Part shown: piece after piece, positions 21,825 to 33,255 of the stretch
Numbering within the stretch: position 1 is the stretch's first letter
How the letters are laid out: the number at the start of each line of letters is the position of its first letter
Source of the DNA: Rugalucina vietnamica
Taxonomy: Eukaryota; Mollusca; Bivalvia; Lucinida; Lucinidae
Length of the DNA: 64,000 nucleotides
Direction of reading: 5' to 3'
Assembly: GCA_964017185.1 (NCBI GenBank)
Contig: OZ024877.1
Location: 8,960,201-9,024,200, forward strand
The notes under the pieces: model-generated
The model's database searches: none
Seen by the model: only the letters and a program-made list of their open reading frames with translations
Told to the model about the DNA's origin: nothing
Translations under genes and position numbers: made by a program

Positions 21825-22780
21825 AGGTACAAGTAGGCAAAGATCAGGAAAAGGCGCAATCAGAAAAAGATTCCCACTCCAAAAACCGAGATGGGAAAAA
21901 ACCAAACTAACAATCAGGTACTTATACCATGAAACATATCGTAAGCCGAATGAGCAGCTATTTTCCCAATAGGTGGCCACTCAGTTACCTTAACTTAACT
22001 AAAAATATGAAAACATACATAAGGCGCCAACAGCACAAAAAATTTTAAACACCAAGACATAAAACAAAAAGAACCACTACAGAAGTATCGACTTGGAACG
22101 ATCAGTAACACAAAGTTACTGGCGGGCTTAAACCGGTTTTACAGGTACCTAACCTCACCCTCAGCTTCTGTAGTGGTTCAGTGATAAACAAGAAATAAGA
22201 AATCATATTAAGAAAATACTAAACATAGATACCAACGTTTAACATGAATAACGGAAAGCAGAGTGAGCAGCTATTGAAGGTATTAGGTGGTCACAGTGCT
22301 AGCTTGGACAAAACAAGTAAATGCAGAGGGCTAAGTGAACAGCCATTATATTCGGGTGGTCACAAAGCCATGCAACATGAAACTCGTAATTGGAATAACT
22401 TTGATAAGTGTGAACCAGAACAGCAGTACCGCCTTGGTACGGTCAGTTATAAAATAACTGGGGGGCTTAAACCGGTTTTACAGGTACCTAACCTCACCCT
22501 CAGCTTCTGCAGTGGTTCACAACATTTAGTTAGTTCTTCGGTCCTCGTGGTGAATCTCTAACTAGTCAATGAATCATCAAGAACAAACAAATAAATCATG
22601 ATAAACATCCTGATGAATCAAAAACCAGGACTCACAGATTGAGTAAGCTGCCCGACGATGGAGATCCCTGGGCGCCGAATAACCTACTAACTCCGGAGCA
22701 AAAGAAAAACACCAGTTGGACCCCGGTGGGCCAAGCAACAGACAAGAAGCTCCGGCCCCAACCAACTAAAATGAATAGCT
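21825..22780 (-). mobile_element. 3' UTR and tandem terminal units of the minus Naiad copy
   Basis: Reading the minus strand from the RT stop at 22781: the 3' UTR, a first structured unit with a short hairpin (CAGTTATTTTATAACTG, plus 22443-22459), a distinct spacer (about 22181-22430), then a second structured unit and the common 3' end at 21826. In the second unit the two 15-nt arms (22071-22085 and 22165-22179) are perfectly complementary without wobble. The spacer resembles 61010-61455 in the plus-strand tandem copy. Confidence 0.85.
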
Positions 22781-24130
22781 TTAAGTCGGGGCCATCATAG
22801 AGTCTGACGCCCGACCCACCGGCGTGCAATTAAAGAAGGCAGCATAGTTATCAACCATGATTGGGTTAAAAACTAAGCATGCAGACTGTCGCATAACATT
22901 CAAGTTATAACCTATACGTCTGTAACGTGATATGATTTTTCCGAACTGAAGAGAAAAATCATTTATTCCTTTAAGTTTCTTTAATTTGTAAACCAAGTCA
23001 CCATAAAATTCAGGTTCCGAAAGGCCCTCACTTAAAAGTGTCTTTAACCCAACATTATATTTGGAAATCAATTCATAGTGTCTACGATAAAATTTAGAAA
23101 AGGTTTTTCGAAGTTTATGATACCGATAGCCCTGTTGGAGAAGTTTTGCCGTTAAACATTTATTTCGAGCGTTGAAGTCTGTAACATGATTGCAGACTCT
23201 AGCAAACCTAATAAGTTGCGAAATGTATACACCATAAGAAGCACGACGAGGAACGTCACCATCCAAAAAAGGAAAATTTACTATATCAAAATCAAAGTCA
23301 TCGCGCTTATCATAAATTTTAGAAGAAACAAATCCATTTGCAACAGAAAGATGTAGATCTAAAAAGGGGGCTTCGGTATCTGAGATATTAGCTTTGTTCA
23401 ACTGAAGTTCAGGTGGATAAATTTGATTGACCATACCTTCAAAATAAGGGTTGTCAATGTTCAAAAGGTCATCGAGGTACCTAGATGTGGAATTAAAAGC
23501 CTCGATAACATCAGCTTGATTATCATGGTTAAGAGAATCCATGAAATCTCTTTCGTAGCAGTATGAAAATAAATCAGCTACGAGAGGTGCGCAATTTGTA
23601 CCCATCGGAATTCCAACAATTTGTCTGTATAACTTGGTCCCAAATCTAATATAAATATTATCAAGGAGATAGGATAAGGCGTCGCACACATTCTGACATG
23701 ACCAAAGGGTATACCGACTTTGGTCAGAGGAAGTGAAAAAAGCCTTTCTGTCATTACATGCCAAATAAAGTGAACCATAGTTTTTTAATGCCCTTTTGAA
23801 GGTCCACTCTATCAAATCCAGAAGTTTTTCTTTAATTAGATTATGTGGTAATGTTGTATACAGAGTAGAAAAATCATATGTGGACAAGCTTGTCGCACGG
23901 AACCCTCTACACTTCAATTTACTGAGCACCTCACCAGAATTTTTTATTGACCAAAACCAATTTTTATTTGAAGTTTCATACACTGTCTCACAGTATCTTA
24001 TAACATGAGATTTGATAGCAGTAAGACAAGAAGTTAATGATTTAGAAAGTTCAGTGGTAGTACAAGAGCTAGAATTTGCAATAAATCTAGCTTTGTATGG
24101 TCTTTTGTGAAGCTTAGGTAACCAATACAT
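22781..24130 (-). CDS. Naiad PLE reverse transcriptase, C-terminal 449 codons
   Basis: An open RT frame nearly identical to the last half of the copy at 46358-48112. It has YWLPKLHKRPYKARFIA, YDFSTLYTTLP (motif A aspartate), GIPMGTNCAPLVADLF (motif B), YLDDLL (motif C catalytic DD), FLDLHL (motif D region) and a common C-terminus ending MMAPT. The frame continues past the first methionine to the truncation point at about 24180, so the N-terminal GIY-YIG nuclease, the CxC linker and the start of the RT are absent. No stops in the retained part imply a recent insertion. The protein copies Naiad RNA by target-primed reverse transcription, but this copy is not autonomous. Confidence 0.9.
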   Translation of the reverse strand: MYWLPKLHKRPYKARFIANSSSCTTTELSKSLTSCLTAIKSHVIRYCETVYETSNKNWFWSIKNSGEVLSKLKCRGFRATSLSTYDFSTLYTTLPHNLIKEKLLDLIEWTFKRALKNYGSLYLACNDRKAFFTSSDQSRYTLWSCQNVCDALSYLLDNIYIRFGTKLYRQIVGIPMGTNCAPLVADLFSYCYERDFMDSLNHDNQADVIEAFNSTSRYLDDLLNIDNPYFEGMVNQIYPPELQLNKANISDTEAPFLDLHLSVANGFVSSKIYDKRDDFDFDIVNFPFLDGDVPRRASYGVYISQLIRFARVCNHVTDFNARNKCLTAKLLQQGYRYHKLRKTFSKFYRRHYELISKYNVGLKTLLSEGLSEPEFYGDLVYKLKKLKGINDFSLQFGKIISRYRRIGYNLNVMRQSACLVFNPIMVDNYAAFFNCTPVGRASDSMMAPT

Positions 24131-25009
24131 CGTAGGAAGTTTGTCTTGGCCTTCATTGACACAAACAGAAAACTTAACAGTTCAGGTAACTGAGTGGCCG
24201 CCTATGGGAAAATAGCTGCTCACTCGGCTTACGATATATTTTCTTAGTATAAGTACCTAAGTGTCAATTTTGTTTTTCCCACATCGCTTTTTGGAGTGGG
24301 AATTTCTTTCTGATTGCGGCTCTTTCTGATCATTGCCTTCTTTTACATTTTAAAATACGTTGCCTGTAGCATTAATATTGAACTTCGTGGTAAATTCGTT
24401 TGTACAGTTTGTTTTATGATACAATCTGATACAGCAGTGAATTGCAGAAACATAGGAAGTGACCTGAAACCGAACGGAAGGAGCGGCGCACACGCAAATT
24501 GTGACATCCGGTCCACTGAGCCAGTGAATGTCCTTTGGGAAAAGCATAACATTCAAATAATGAAAGCAAATACAGTTTTACGTCATTCTAAGTCCATCAA
24601 GTTGTTTTGTCGAGTGGTGTTTCACACTACGATATATGGAGAAAGGTGCACTTTTCTTTAGAATGTTTTGCTTTTAGAATATAAAATTAATATTATTCAG
24701 GCCTGCTGACCCTAAACCGTGGGTTATAGAATTCTTACTAATAGCAAATTACATGCCGAGGGAAATTGGCTTCAGTTATTATTGGATATTGAACAAGTAC
24801 AGAAAAATGTTTTCTTTAACGGTGCTTACATTCTGTATAATTCGATTTATTATGATTTCTAAAAACTCATTTCCTTGCTATTTACCAATGTCGTTTGCCA
24901 TTTAAAGGCTCCTCGGAACATCGTTAGTTAATAATGCATATATGTCTGTATGCAAAAGGGAACTGTTGATCCAGCGAGTATCCTTTTAGAATCAAAACAA
25001 CAACAACTA

Positions 25010-25582
25010 AGCTTCTTGTCTGTTGTTTGGCCCACCGGGGTCCAACTGGTTTTTCTTTTGCTCCGGAGTTAGTAGGTTATTCGGCGCCCAGGGATCTCCA
25101 TCGTCGGGCAGCTTCTGTGAGTCCTGGTGTTTTATTTATCAGGATGTTTATCATGATTTATTTGTTTGTTCTTGATGATTCATTGAGATTCACCACGAGG
25201 ACCGAAGAACTAACTAAATGTTATGTACCACTGCAGAAGCTGAGGGTGAGGTTAGGTACCTGTAAAACCGGTTTAAGCCCGCCAGTAACTTTGTGTTACT
25301 GATCATTCCAAGTCGATACTTCTGTGGTGGTTCTTTTTGTTTTATGTCTTGGTGTTTAATTTTTTTGTGCTGTTGGCGCCTTATGTATGTTTTCATATTT
25401 TTAGCTAAGTTAAGGTAACTGAGTGGCCACCTATTGGGAAAATAGCTGCTCATTCGGCTTACGATATGTTTCATGGTATAAGTACCTGATTATTAGTTTG
25501 TTTTTTTCCCACCTCGGTTTTTGGAGTGGGGATCTTTTTCTGATTGCGCCTTTTCCTGATCTTTGCCTACTTGTACCTTTTC
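25010..25582 (+). mobile_element. Naiad PLE 3' end (plus, truncated in the 3' UTR)
   Basis: Starts just after the position of the RT stop (GCTTCTTGTCTGTTG, CCACCGGGGTCCAACTGG) and runs through the structured unit (CAGTAACTTTGTGTTACTG at about 25282-25300) to the common end CTACTTGTACCTTTT. No RT codons are retained. Confidence 0.9.
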
Positions 25583-25599
25583 AAGTACGGACTAACGAG

Positions 25600-25730
25600 A
25601 AAGTTTTGTACAGCAACACAAATACCCTAGAATCCAGCCAGGGTAATTTTTGAAGGAGGTGACATCTTCTGCTATAGTTGGTTTGAATGCATTTTTGAAT
25701 AGTTTTAACCTTCACATAAATGGTTTAGGT
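25600..25730 (-). repeat. Dispersed repeat, copy 1, inverted relative to 29330 and 33080
   Basis: On the minus strand it reads ...AATGCATTCAAACCAACTAT, AGCAGAAGATGTCACCTCC, the same segment as at 29425-29455 and 33170-33210 on the plus strand. The 26.3-28.9 kb satellite thus lies between two inverted copies of one repeat, which could mark the ends of a larger unit. Confidence 0.7.
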
Positions 25731-26270
25731 GGGCTGCTCTGGAAATTTTTTTGGCAGATAGGTTTACTCACACTATGTTCTGAGGTACCATGGGAATATA
25801 CGCATTCCATACAAAGCAGATTTTTACATCATTTATGGGGTCATTGTGCTTTTTTGATAAATAAAACAATGCACATTTATGCAAATACTTTGAATAGGAA
25901 TAACTTCACACAATTCAAAATGTATTTAAAGATCATAAAGTGCTATAAATCCTTTATAATGTAGGGTTTTGACATGCCAAGTTACCCCACCCACTTTCAA
26001 GCAATGTGCGTGTTCGAAATTTATCTATAGCTTTGCGTTTTAGATACGTTTATTTGAAACATTATCATTGATCGAGATTAAACTCTGTCTTTGTGGCTAT
26101 CTGGGATTTTGTATATACAGCTGACCGTTTTCGGTCTGTTCAAAGTTATTGTACTTCAGCTTCTCACGGTAAAGTCTGGAAATGGTATCGAAAAAAATGC
26201 TGAAACAATGTAAAGTCGGTCACTGTCAGATATATAATCATGAGGCTTAAAGTGTCAAGAAAAAGTAATG

Positions 26271-26311
26271 AAACAAACAAACAAACAAACAAACAAACAA
26301 ACAAACAAACA
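26271..26311. repeat. (AAAC)n microsatellite
   Basis: About ten perfect AAAC units directly in front of the satellite array. Confidence 0.95.
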
Positions 26312-26782
26312 CTTACGCAAAATAATGGAAAAAATAAAGAGGTATACCTACAAGAGTTCTGGTATCTCTGCCTCTGACAGCTCTAAATAGCTGAAATGGT
26401 GTTTTATGATTACTTAGACTTGGTTCTATAGGCTGGTTTTCAGATAAATTTATCTTCTGGCTTAAAATATTAATATTTTTGATGAATGCATTGAAAATAG
26501 AGGAACAATGCGAACAAATAAAAGGTGTACATGTATACACGGAAAAGCTGAAAATAGTGAAAAATAATTGCTGAGATAATAATCTTTTGGTATGAAATCG
26601 TATTAATTAATCATTATGATTTAAAAGTTTAAATCTAATATTGAAATCATAGATAATTAAAGAAAAAAATGAGGAAAAATAAAAGGGGTATACTTATGAA
26701 TAGCTGAAAATGGGGTCAAATGATTGCTTTGATTTTGATATATAAGCTTGTATTCATATACATAAATCATGTGACTCTTTAG

Positions 26783-27087
26783 TGGTGGTTCTTTTTGTTT
26801 TATGTCTTGGTGTTTAAAAATTTAATACTTCTGTGGTGGTTCTTTTTGTTTTATGTCTTGGTGTTTAAAATTTTTTTGTGCTGTTGGCGCCTTATGTATG
26901 TTTTCATATTTTTAGTTAAGGTAACTGAGTGGCCACCTATTGGGAAAATAGCTGCCCATTCGGCTTACGATTGTTTCATGGTATAAGTGCCTGATTGTTA
27001 GTTTGGTTTTTTCCCACCTCGGTTTTTGGAGTGGGAATCTTTTTTTTGATTGCGCCTTTTCCTGATCTTTGCCTACTTGTACCTTTT
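26783..27087 (+). mobile_element. Naiad PLE terminal repeat inserted in the satellite
   Basis: Runs from GTGGTGGTTCTTTTTGTTTT to the common 3' end (TTGCCTACTTGTACCTTTT). Its first 45 bp are duplicated head-to-tail (GTTTTATGTCTTGGTGTTT at about 26798 and 26852). Confidence 0.88.
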
Positions 27088-27181
27088 TAGAGCCTCCGTT
27101 GTCAAAGTGTTTAACATTACCTCATATTGCCATTTACATGATGGATTGAGTGAAATAAAGTTTGAATTGAATTGAATTGAC
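27088..27181 (+). mobile_element. 3' tail of a non-LTR element with (GAATT)n end
   Basis: The segment ends GTGAAATAAAGTTTGAATTG followed by two more GAATT units, the kind of short tandem tail seen at LINE 3' ends. It abuts the Naiad fragment. Only about 90 bp is left and the family cannot be told. Confidence 0.45.
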
Positions 27182-29329
27182 TCAAAGTTGTAATATTTTT
27201 ATGAAGGCATGGAAGATATGGGGAAAATGTGGAAAAAGTACAGGGATATACGTACAAAAAAGCTTGTATCTTGGTCTCTTACGAGCCTGAATAGCTGAAA
27301 AAGGTAACAAATGATTGTTTTGACGTTGTTCTTTAAGCTTGTATTCATATAATATTATATAAATCAAATGACCCTAAGTGGTGATTATGTTTATGAAGGC
27401 ACAGAAGATGGATGAAAAATGTCAAAAAATAAAGGGGTATTCTTACAAAAGTTCCTGTTTCTAGTCAAACAATGATTATAAAGAGCAGAAAATAGCATCA
27501 AACAATTGTGTAGACAACTATTTATAGGTTTGAAATCAGATAAGTTAATCATATGATTTCAAGTTTCAAAAATATTATTGAAATCATAAATAGTTAAAGA
27601 AAAATTGAGGAAAAAATTAAGGGGTATACTTACTTAAGTTCTTGCATCTCGGCCTCTGGTGGCACAAAATGGCTGAAAATTGTGTTAAATGATTGCTTTG
27701 ACCAAGGGACGTTGGTTGGTATTCAGATATATAAACCATATGATTAAATGTATTAATGATTTTTATGAATACGTAAAAAATATAGAAGAAAAATGTGGAA
27801 ACGATGGCAGAGTATACATACAAAAAACCTTTTATCATGGCATCAGATGACCATAAAAAGCTGAAAATGGTGCTAAATAATTGCTATGACAATTATCTTT
27901 TGGTATGAAATCGGATGAATTAATAAAATGATTTCAAGTTAAAAAGTAAAATTGAAAACATAGATAATTAAAGAAAAAGTGAGGGAAATAAAATGGGGTA
28001 TACCTACAAAAAATCTTATATCTTGGCCTCTGATGGGCTGGAATAGCTGAAAGTGGTATCAAAATATTGCTTTAACTTTGTTCTATAAGTTTGTATTCAT
28101 ATATATATATATATAAATCAAAATGACTCTGAGTGCTAATAATTTTTGTGAAGGCATAGAAGATGGAGGAAAAATGCGGTAAAAATAAAGGAGTATACGT
28201 ACATAAGTTCTTGTTTCTAGTCAACCAATGATTATATAGAGCTGAAAATGGCATCACATGATTGTTTAGACAATTAGCTATTTGAGTGTAATAATATAAA
28301 TTATTCATATGGCTTCAAGTTTCAAAAAAATTTATTGAAAACATAAATACTTAAACAAAAATTGAGAAAGAAATGAAGGGGTATACTAACATAAGTTCTT
28401 GTATCTCGGCCTCTGGTGGCCCAAAATAGCTGAAAATGGTGTTGAATGATTGCTTTGACCAAGGCTCATTAGCTGGTTTTCAGATATATTAACCATACGA
28501 TTAAATGTTTTTATAATTTTATGCGTAAAACTTATTGGGAAAAAATGCGGAAACAATAATGGGGTGTACATACAAAAGTCCTTCTATCATGGCCTCAAAT
28601 GGCCATAAAGAGCTGAAAATGGTGCAAAATGATATCCAAGACAACTGTCTTTTCGTATATGTTCAAATAAATTAATTATGTGATTTCAATTTTCAAAAAT
28701 ATTTATGAAAACTTAAATAATTAGAGAAAAAATGAGGAAAAATTGAAGGGGTATACTAACAAAAGTTACTGCGTCTTGGCTTTTTATGGCCTTATAGAGA
28801 TGTAGATGGCATCATAAGATTGCTAAGACAATCCTCTATTGGTCCATATTCAGATATATAAATCATGTGACTTTATCTTTCAATATTTTAAAGAAATAAG
28901 AGCAAAATGCAGACCTATAAGACATTGACTCACAAAATTACCTGTAAATTGGCTGCTAATTGACCTGTAAGGCTTCAAATGGCATCCAATTACATGTATT
29001 GCTAAGGCACTGCACAGTTGCCTGTGATATATAATAACATAATATAATTTATAGTTTCATTTAAATGGAAGTAACACTTCGGAAATTTTTAGACAGAGTA
29101 TCAATAATATGCAGAGTTTTAAAGTTGGTGGGGTAATTCTGTGTGAAATAATGCCATACTTTCAAAAGATCATGAGGTTTTTAGTGTAAAATGAGACTGC
29201 ACTTTATACTTTTGCTTACAAACAATATACACTGCATTGGAAAGTAACTAATAAATAAGAAACAAGAACCAATTTATATAGTACATTTTAGCAGACTTTT
29301 CATATGATATATAGCTTTTTGTCATAGCG

Positions 29330-29520
29330 CTACCTCCATACATCAATGAATTCGAATAGTATGCCAAATAAAATTCAAGAGTAGCCCACTTGATCCTTCA
29401 TCGGGAAGGTGAGGACTACTTAAAAACATTCAAACCAACTATAGCAGATGTCACCTCAAACTCTAAATATGAGAGATACAGGTTTTTGTGTTCTAGGATA
29501 AGAGACAATATTTGATTTCA
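29330..29520 (+). repeat. Dispersed repeat, copy 2
   Basis: Shares TCAAACCAACTATAGCAG, GATGTCACCTC and GAGATACAGG(T/A)TTT with 33070-33250 in the same orientation, and with 25600-25730 inverted. The 29.5-kb foldback element begins right after it. Confidence 0.7.
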
Positions 29521-29526
29521 GTGTAT

Positions 29527-32299
29527 TGCCTAGGTCACACTAGCGCTTACGGATGCCGCGGATAGTTGCGAATACTATACGTAGCGATCCGCAGAATTTT
29601 GTGGGCGGGGCTAACGGTTCTTAATGAATTTATTACCTTTAAATACGAATAAATACGGGTAGTTCAGGAAAGATACTGATACGTTCGAAGATAGTTACGG
29701 ATAAATTCGAATACATACGGTTAAGATACTTGACTACATACCTTTCGATACCATCTGTTACTTTTAGATACAGACATACACCTTCAGATACGTAATGTTG
29801 CGTTTTCTTGCGTATATAACGGTGAAATTTGATGCAAGAAAACGCAGGTTTTAGTCAAACTACAGTCACACTAGCACATCCGGATGCTAAGGACGCTGCG
29901 GACTGACCTTTCGTATCTATCCGTCATATCCGTAACAAGTCGTATCTTTTCCGTATATGTTCGTATCTTAACGTATTGTATATGCAAGTCCGATTCCATC
30001 CGCGCCCAAATTTTGAAAAAAGTCAAAAATTGGGCACGGATGAAACATCCGTAATAGTACGTAATGACATGTAAATGAAGGCGTTGATTCGAATCTTTCC
30101 GTATCTAAACCGTAACACAAACGTATCTACATCGTAAATGAACGCATCAACCAACAATCATATGGGGTGCCGTTTTACTATTTATTCCCTATTTATGGAT
30201 ATCCATAATTCATTTTGGATATCCAAAATTCATTTCTGGATACTTAAAATCGATTTATGGATATCCTTAATTCGTCTGAATATTGGATATCCATAAATTG
30301 ATTTTAGGATATCCTAAAATCGAACTATGGATATCCTAAAATACAATCCTATTTTTGGATATCCATAATTCGATTTAAGGATATTATAAAATCGGGCTAA
30401 TATTGGATATCCATAATTCGATTTATGGATATCCATAAATGAGTTACAGATGTACTTCAATAGACCTGTATTTTAGGATATCCATAATTTAAGGATATCC
30501 TTAAATCACAAAAAATGATGTACGTGCCTATGGGTGCCATTTTACTATTTATTCCCTATTTTTGGATATCCATAATTCATTTAAGGATATCCGTAATTTA
30601 TTTATGGATATCCTTTATTCGTTTATGGATATCCTTAAATAATTAAGGATATCCATTAACATTTCTGGATATCCTAAAATGAATTATGGATATCCATAAA
30701 TAAATTATGGATATCCATAATAATTATGGATATCCTGAAATGAATTATGGATATCCTGAAATGAATTATGGATATCCTTATTTTTTTCGATATCCAAAAT
30801 TTATTTTTGGACATCCATAATTCGATTATAGGATATCCTTAAATCAATTTATGGATATCCAATATTCAGCCGAATTAAGGATATCCATAAATCGATTTTA
30901 GGATATCCAAAAAAGAATTATGGGTATCCAAAAATATATTATGGATATCCAAAAATGAATTTTGGACATCCAAAAATGAATTATGGATATCCATAAATAG
31001 GAAATAAATAGTAAAACGGCACCCCATACGTGCCTATGGGATATAATGATTTCTCCCTAGTCAGAGAATGGAGGAATCCGGTGTGGTTGAATTTACGTTG
31101 GCTTCCATTTCGTTCAGTTTAAGTTAGCGGATGCGTATTACACGAAAAAATCATTATGGAAAAGAAATATTTTTTAAAATGAATTATGGATATCCTAAAA
31201 TCGAATTATGGATATCCTTAAATCAGATCATTATGGATATCCAAAAAAAGAATCATGGATATCCAAAAATCGAATTATGGATATCCTAAATTCAAGCTTA
31301 TTTTTGGATATCCTAAAACACATTTAAGGATATCCTTAAATGAGCTGATTTAAGGATATCCATAATTCATCGTGATTTTTGGATATCCAAAAATCGAATT
31401 ATGGATATCCATAATTCATCGTGATATTTGGATATCCAAAAATGTATTTCAGGATATCCATAATTCAATTATGGATATCCATAATTCATTTAAGGATATC
31501 CATAATTCATTTATGGATATCCATAATTCATTTATGGATATCCATAATTCATTTTAGGATATCCAAAGATATTGATGGATATCTTTAATTATTTTAGGAT
31601 ATCCATAAATGAATTAAGGATATCCATAAATGAATTATGGATATCCATAAATGAATTATGGATATCCTTAAATAAATAAATTACCTGTATAATAGAAAAA
31701 TGACGGACATTTTTGTCAAGACTATAAATTTCAGAAACGTTCTTGTATGATTCATTCAAGCATTGGATACAGATTATGTTATGCCCAAACACTCAGCTCT
31801 AGAGGGCTCAGCCACATGCTTATTAGCATAGTTCAAGTTGCATCCTGGTTTGATTCCGTTTTCATACGTGTGGCATGCTGTGTAAACTTTAGGAAAACCG
31901 TAACATTACGTGTTCGTATCTGAACGTATTAAATTGTATCGAAAAGTGTGTATAAACGACAAAGACCGCAACCGAACGAACTAACACGTATGTAACAGTA
32001 TCGATCCGCAACAAATGCTTGATCGCGGAATGATACGTTTAGATGCGATTAGATACGGACAGATTCGAATAAATGCCTTCAGTTACGCACCATTGCCTAC
32101 CATTACCGATCGTCCATCCGCGCATGCATTTTTGACAGTTATGAAAATTTGCCCGCGGATCTACCGCGCCCTGAGGATACGATACGTACAGTTACGGACA
32201 TTACGGATGAGATACGAATCGTTACGGATAGGACGGACAGATACGGAACACCTATCCGCAGCGTCCGCAGCGTACGTAAGCCCTAGTGTGACCTAGGCA
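29527..32299. mobile_element. Large foldback element, copy 1 (3-bp TSD)
   Basis: The ends are inverted: TGCCTAGGTCACACTAG at 29527-29543 and its complement at 32283-32299. A 3-bp direct repeat TAT flanks the element (29524-29526 and 32300-32302). The arms (~650 bp left, ~400 bp right) are rich in short CGTATC/TACGGAT motifs and have an internal second end-like segment (GTCACACTAGCACATCCGG near 29867). No transposase frame is present. The interior holds the GGATATCC array and one arm of the 6.1-kb foldback (31775-31905). Copy 2 is at 58469-60200. A 3-bp TSD is compatible with a PIF/Harbinger-like mobiliser, but this is inference. Confidence 0.85.
30164..31680. repeat. GGATATCC palindrome array
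   Basis: Several dozen copies of the palindrome GGATATCC, spaced about 18-22 bp apart by short AT spacers such as ATAATTCATTT, fill this interval. A non-array break lies at about 31026-31165. The part 30164-31025 is bounded by inverted GGGGTGCCGTTTTACTA ends, so it may be a nested element. Because the unit is a palindrome, both strands give the same pseudo-peptide (repeats of MDIHNS); these open frames are not genes. Confidence 0.9.
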
Positions 32300-33069
32300 T
32301 ATAGTAAGGTAAGTATCAGAAATATTCCAAAATAATGCTTAAGCATCCATACAATTGGTATCTTGTGTTTGTACTGAGCTTGACCATTACCAAATATACC
32401 TAAATTGATTTAATATGCATCATTCAGCTCTAAGAAAATGCCACAAACTTCACTTTTAATTATAGTCTCGATTGTTTTAATGCATTACACCCTCGGTAAT
32501 TAGTTGTGGTCTTGTAGGGCTGTCAGTCGCGTAGCAGCCACCGCGCAAGATATCAGTTCTTAGTTCACATTTCTTTTGCCATTTACTTGAATCAGTCATT
32601 GAAAAGGAAGAATGTCTAATTTAGAAATATTTTCAAACCAAGACTTCATGAAAATATTCACTAGTACAAATGCGCATTTAGCTGATTTTACGCTGTTTGA
32701 TACCATTGATGCATTTAGGTATAACCTTAAGTATAGGTCCATACAGTTTAGTAAACAGTTTTTATTGCTTTTCAGGCTATTGTTTAAGCATGTTAAAGAG
32801 GATAGATTGTTAAAAACAAACTAACCATAAGAAGATTAACATTAAAATCGCATACATGCTTATCATTAAGATGGGTGGGGTAATTTTACATGTTAAATGG
32901 TAAAAATATTAGTACAGAAATATGTTTTAGCAATACAGGTGTTTCATAATTAAATCAATAGTTTCTAAAATTGTTTAAAATACAAAAGCAAGTCATACAG
33001 ACAGGGAAAATGGCTGGATGATGGAAAGGCATGTAGTTGTCTGTTTATTAGATTTAATGCTTATGCCAT

Positions 33070-33255
33070 AGCAGTACCATACAACATCGCCTGATTAGAC
33101 TATCGTGCCAAAAAATTCCAGAGCAGCCCACCCAATCCTTCTTAGGGAAGGTTAGGACTAGCCAAAAATGCATTCAAACCAACTATAGCAGGAGATGTCA
33201 CCTCCAACGCTAAATATGCGAGATACAGGATTTCGGGTTCTAGGGTAAAATGTCA
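33070..33255 (+). repeat. Dispersed repeat, copy 3
   Basis: See 29330-29520. Shared blocks include AGCCCACCCAATCCTTCTT-like sequence, TCAAACCAACTATAGCAG and GAGATACAGGATTTCGGG. Confidence 0.7.

Larger units (their letters stand above)
21641..24350 (+). mobile_element. Naiad terminal repeat (plus) split by a minus-strand Naiad copy
   Basis: A plus-strand terminal repeat occupies 21641-21824 up to CATATTTTAGT, and its continuation (GGTAACTGAGTGGCCGCC and on) resumes at about 24181 and ends near 24350. Between the two halves sits a 5'-truncated minus-strand Naiad (21825-24180). One member of the family has therefore landed inside another, near the TTAGTTAAGTTAAGG segment. Complex inverted and nested insertions are a known feature of PLEs. 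Confidence 0.85.
26312..28870. repeat. Satellite: ~188-bp units in ~755-bp higher-order repeats
   Basis: A unit marked by (A/G)GGG(G/A)TATAC recurs at about 27241, 27433, 27620, 27812, 27994, 28189, 28377, 28560 and 28747 (steps of 182-195 bp), with earlier members at 26339 and 26683. Units four apart are more alike than neighbours: CTTGTATCTCGGCCTCTGG at about 27641 and 28396, and TGTTTCTAGTCAA at about 27448 and 28211. A Naiad fragment (26783-27087) interrupts the array. No protein is encoded. Confidence 0.85.

Noticed and set aside
24314-24661. 115-residue plus-strand frame
   Set aside because: Begins in a Naiad terminal repeat and continues in a mosaic repeat shared with 35350-35440.
30164-31680. 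CRISPR-like array
   Set aside because: Units are 8-bp palindromes with short AT spacers in a eukaryotic foldback element. Repeats and spacers of CRISPR length are absent.
31372-31792. Open frames coding MDIHNS repeats on both strands
   Set aside because: They are the palindromic array translated; identical peptides on both strands show this.
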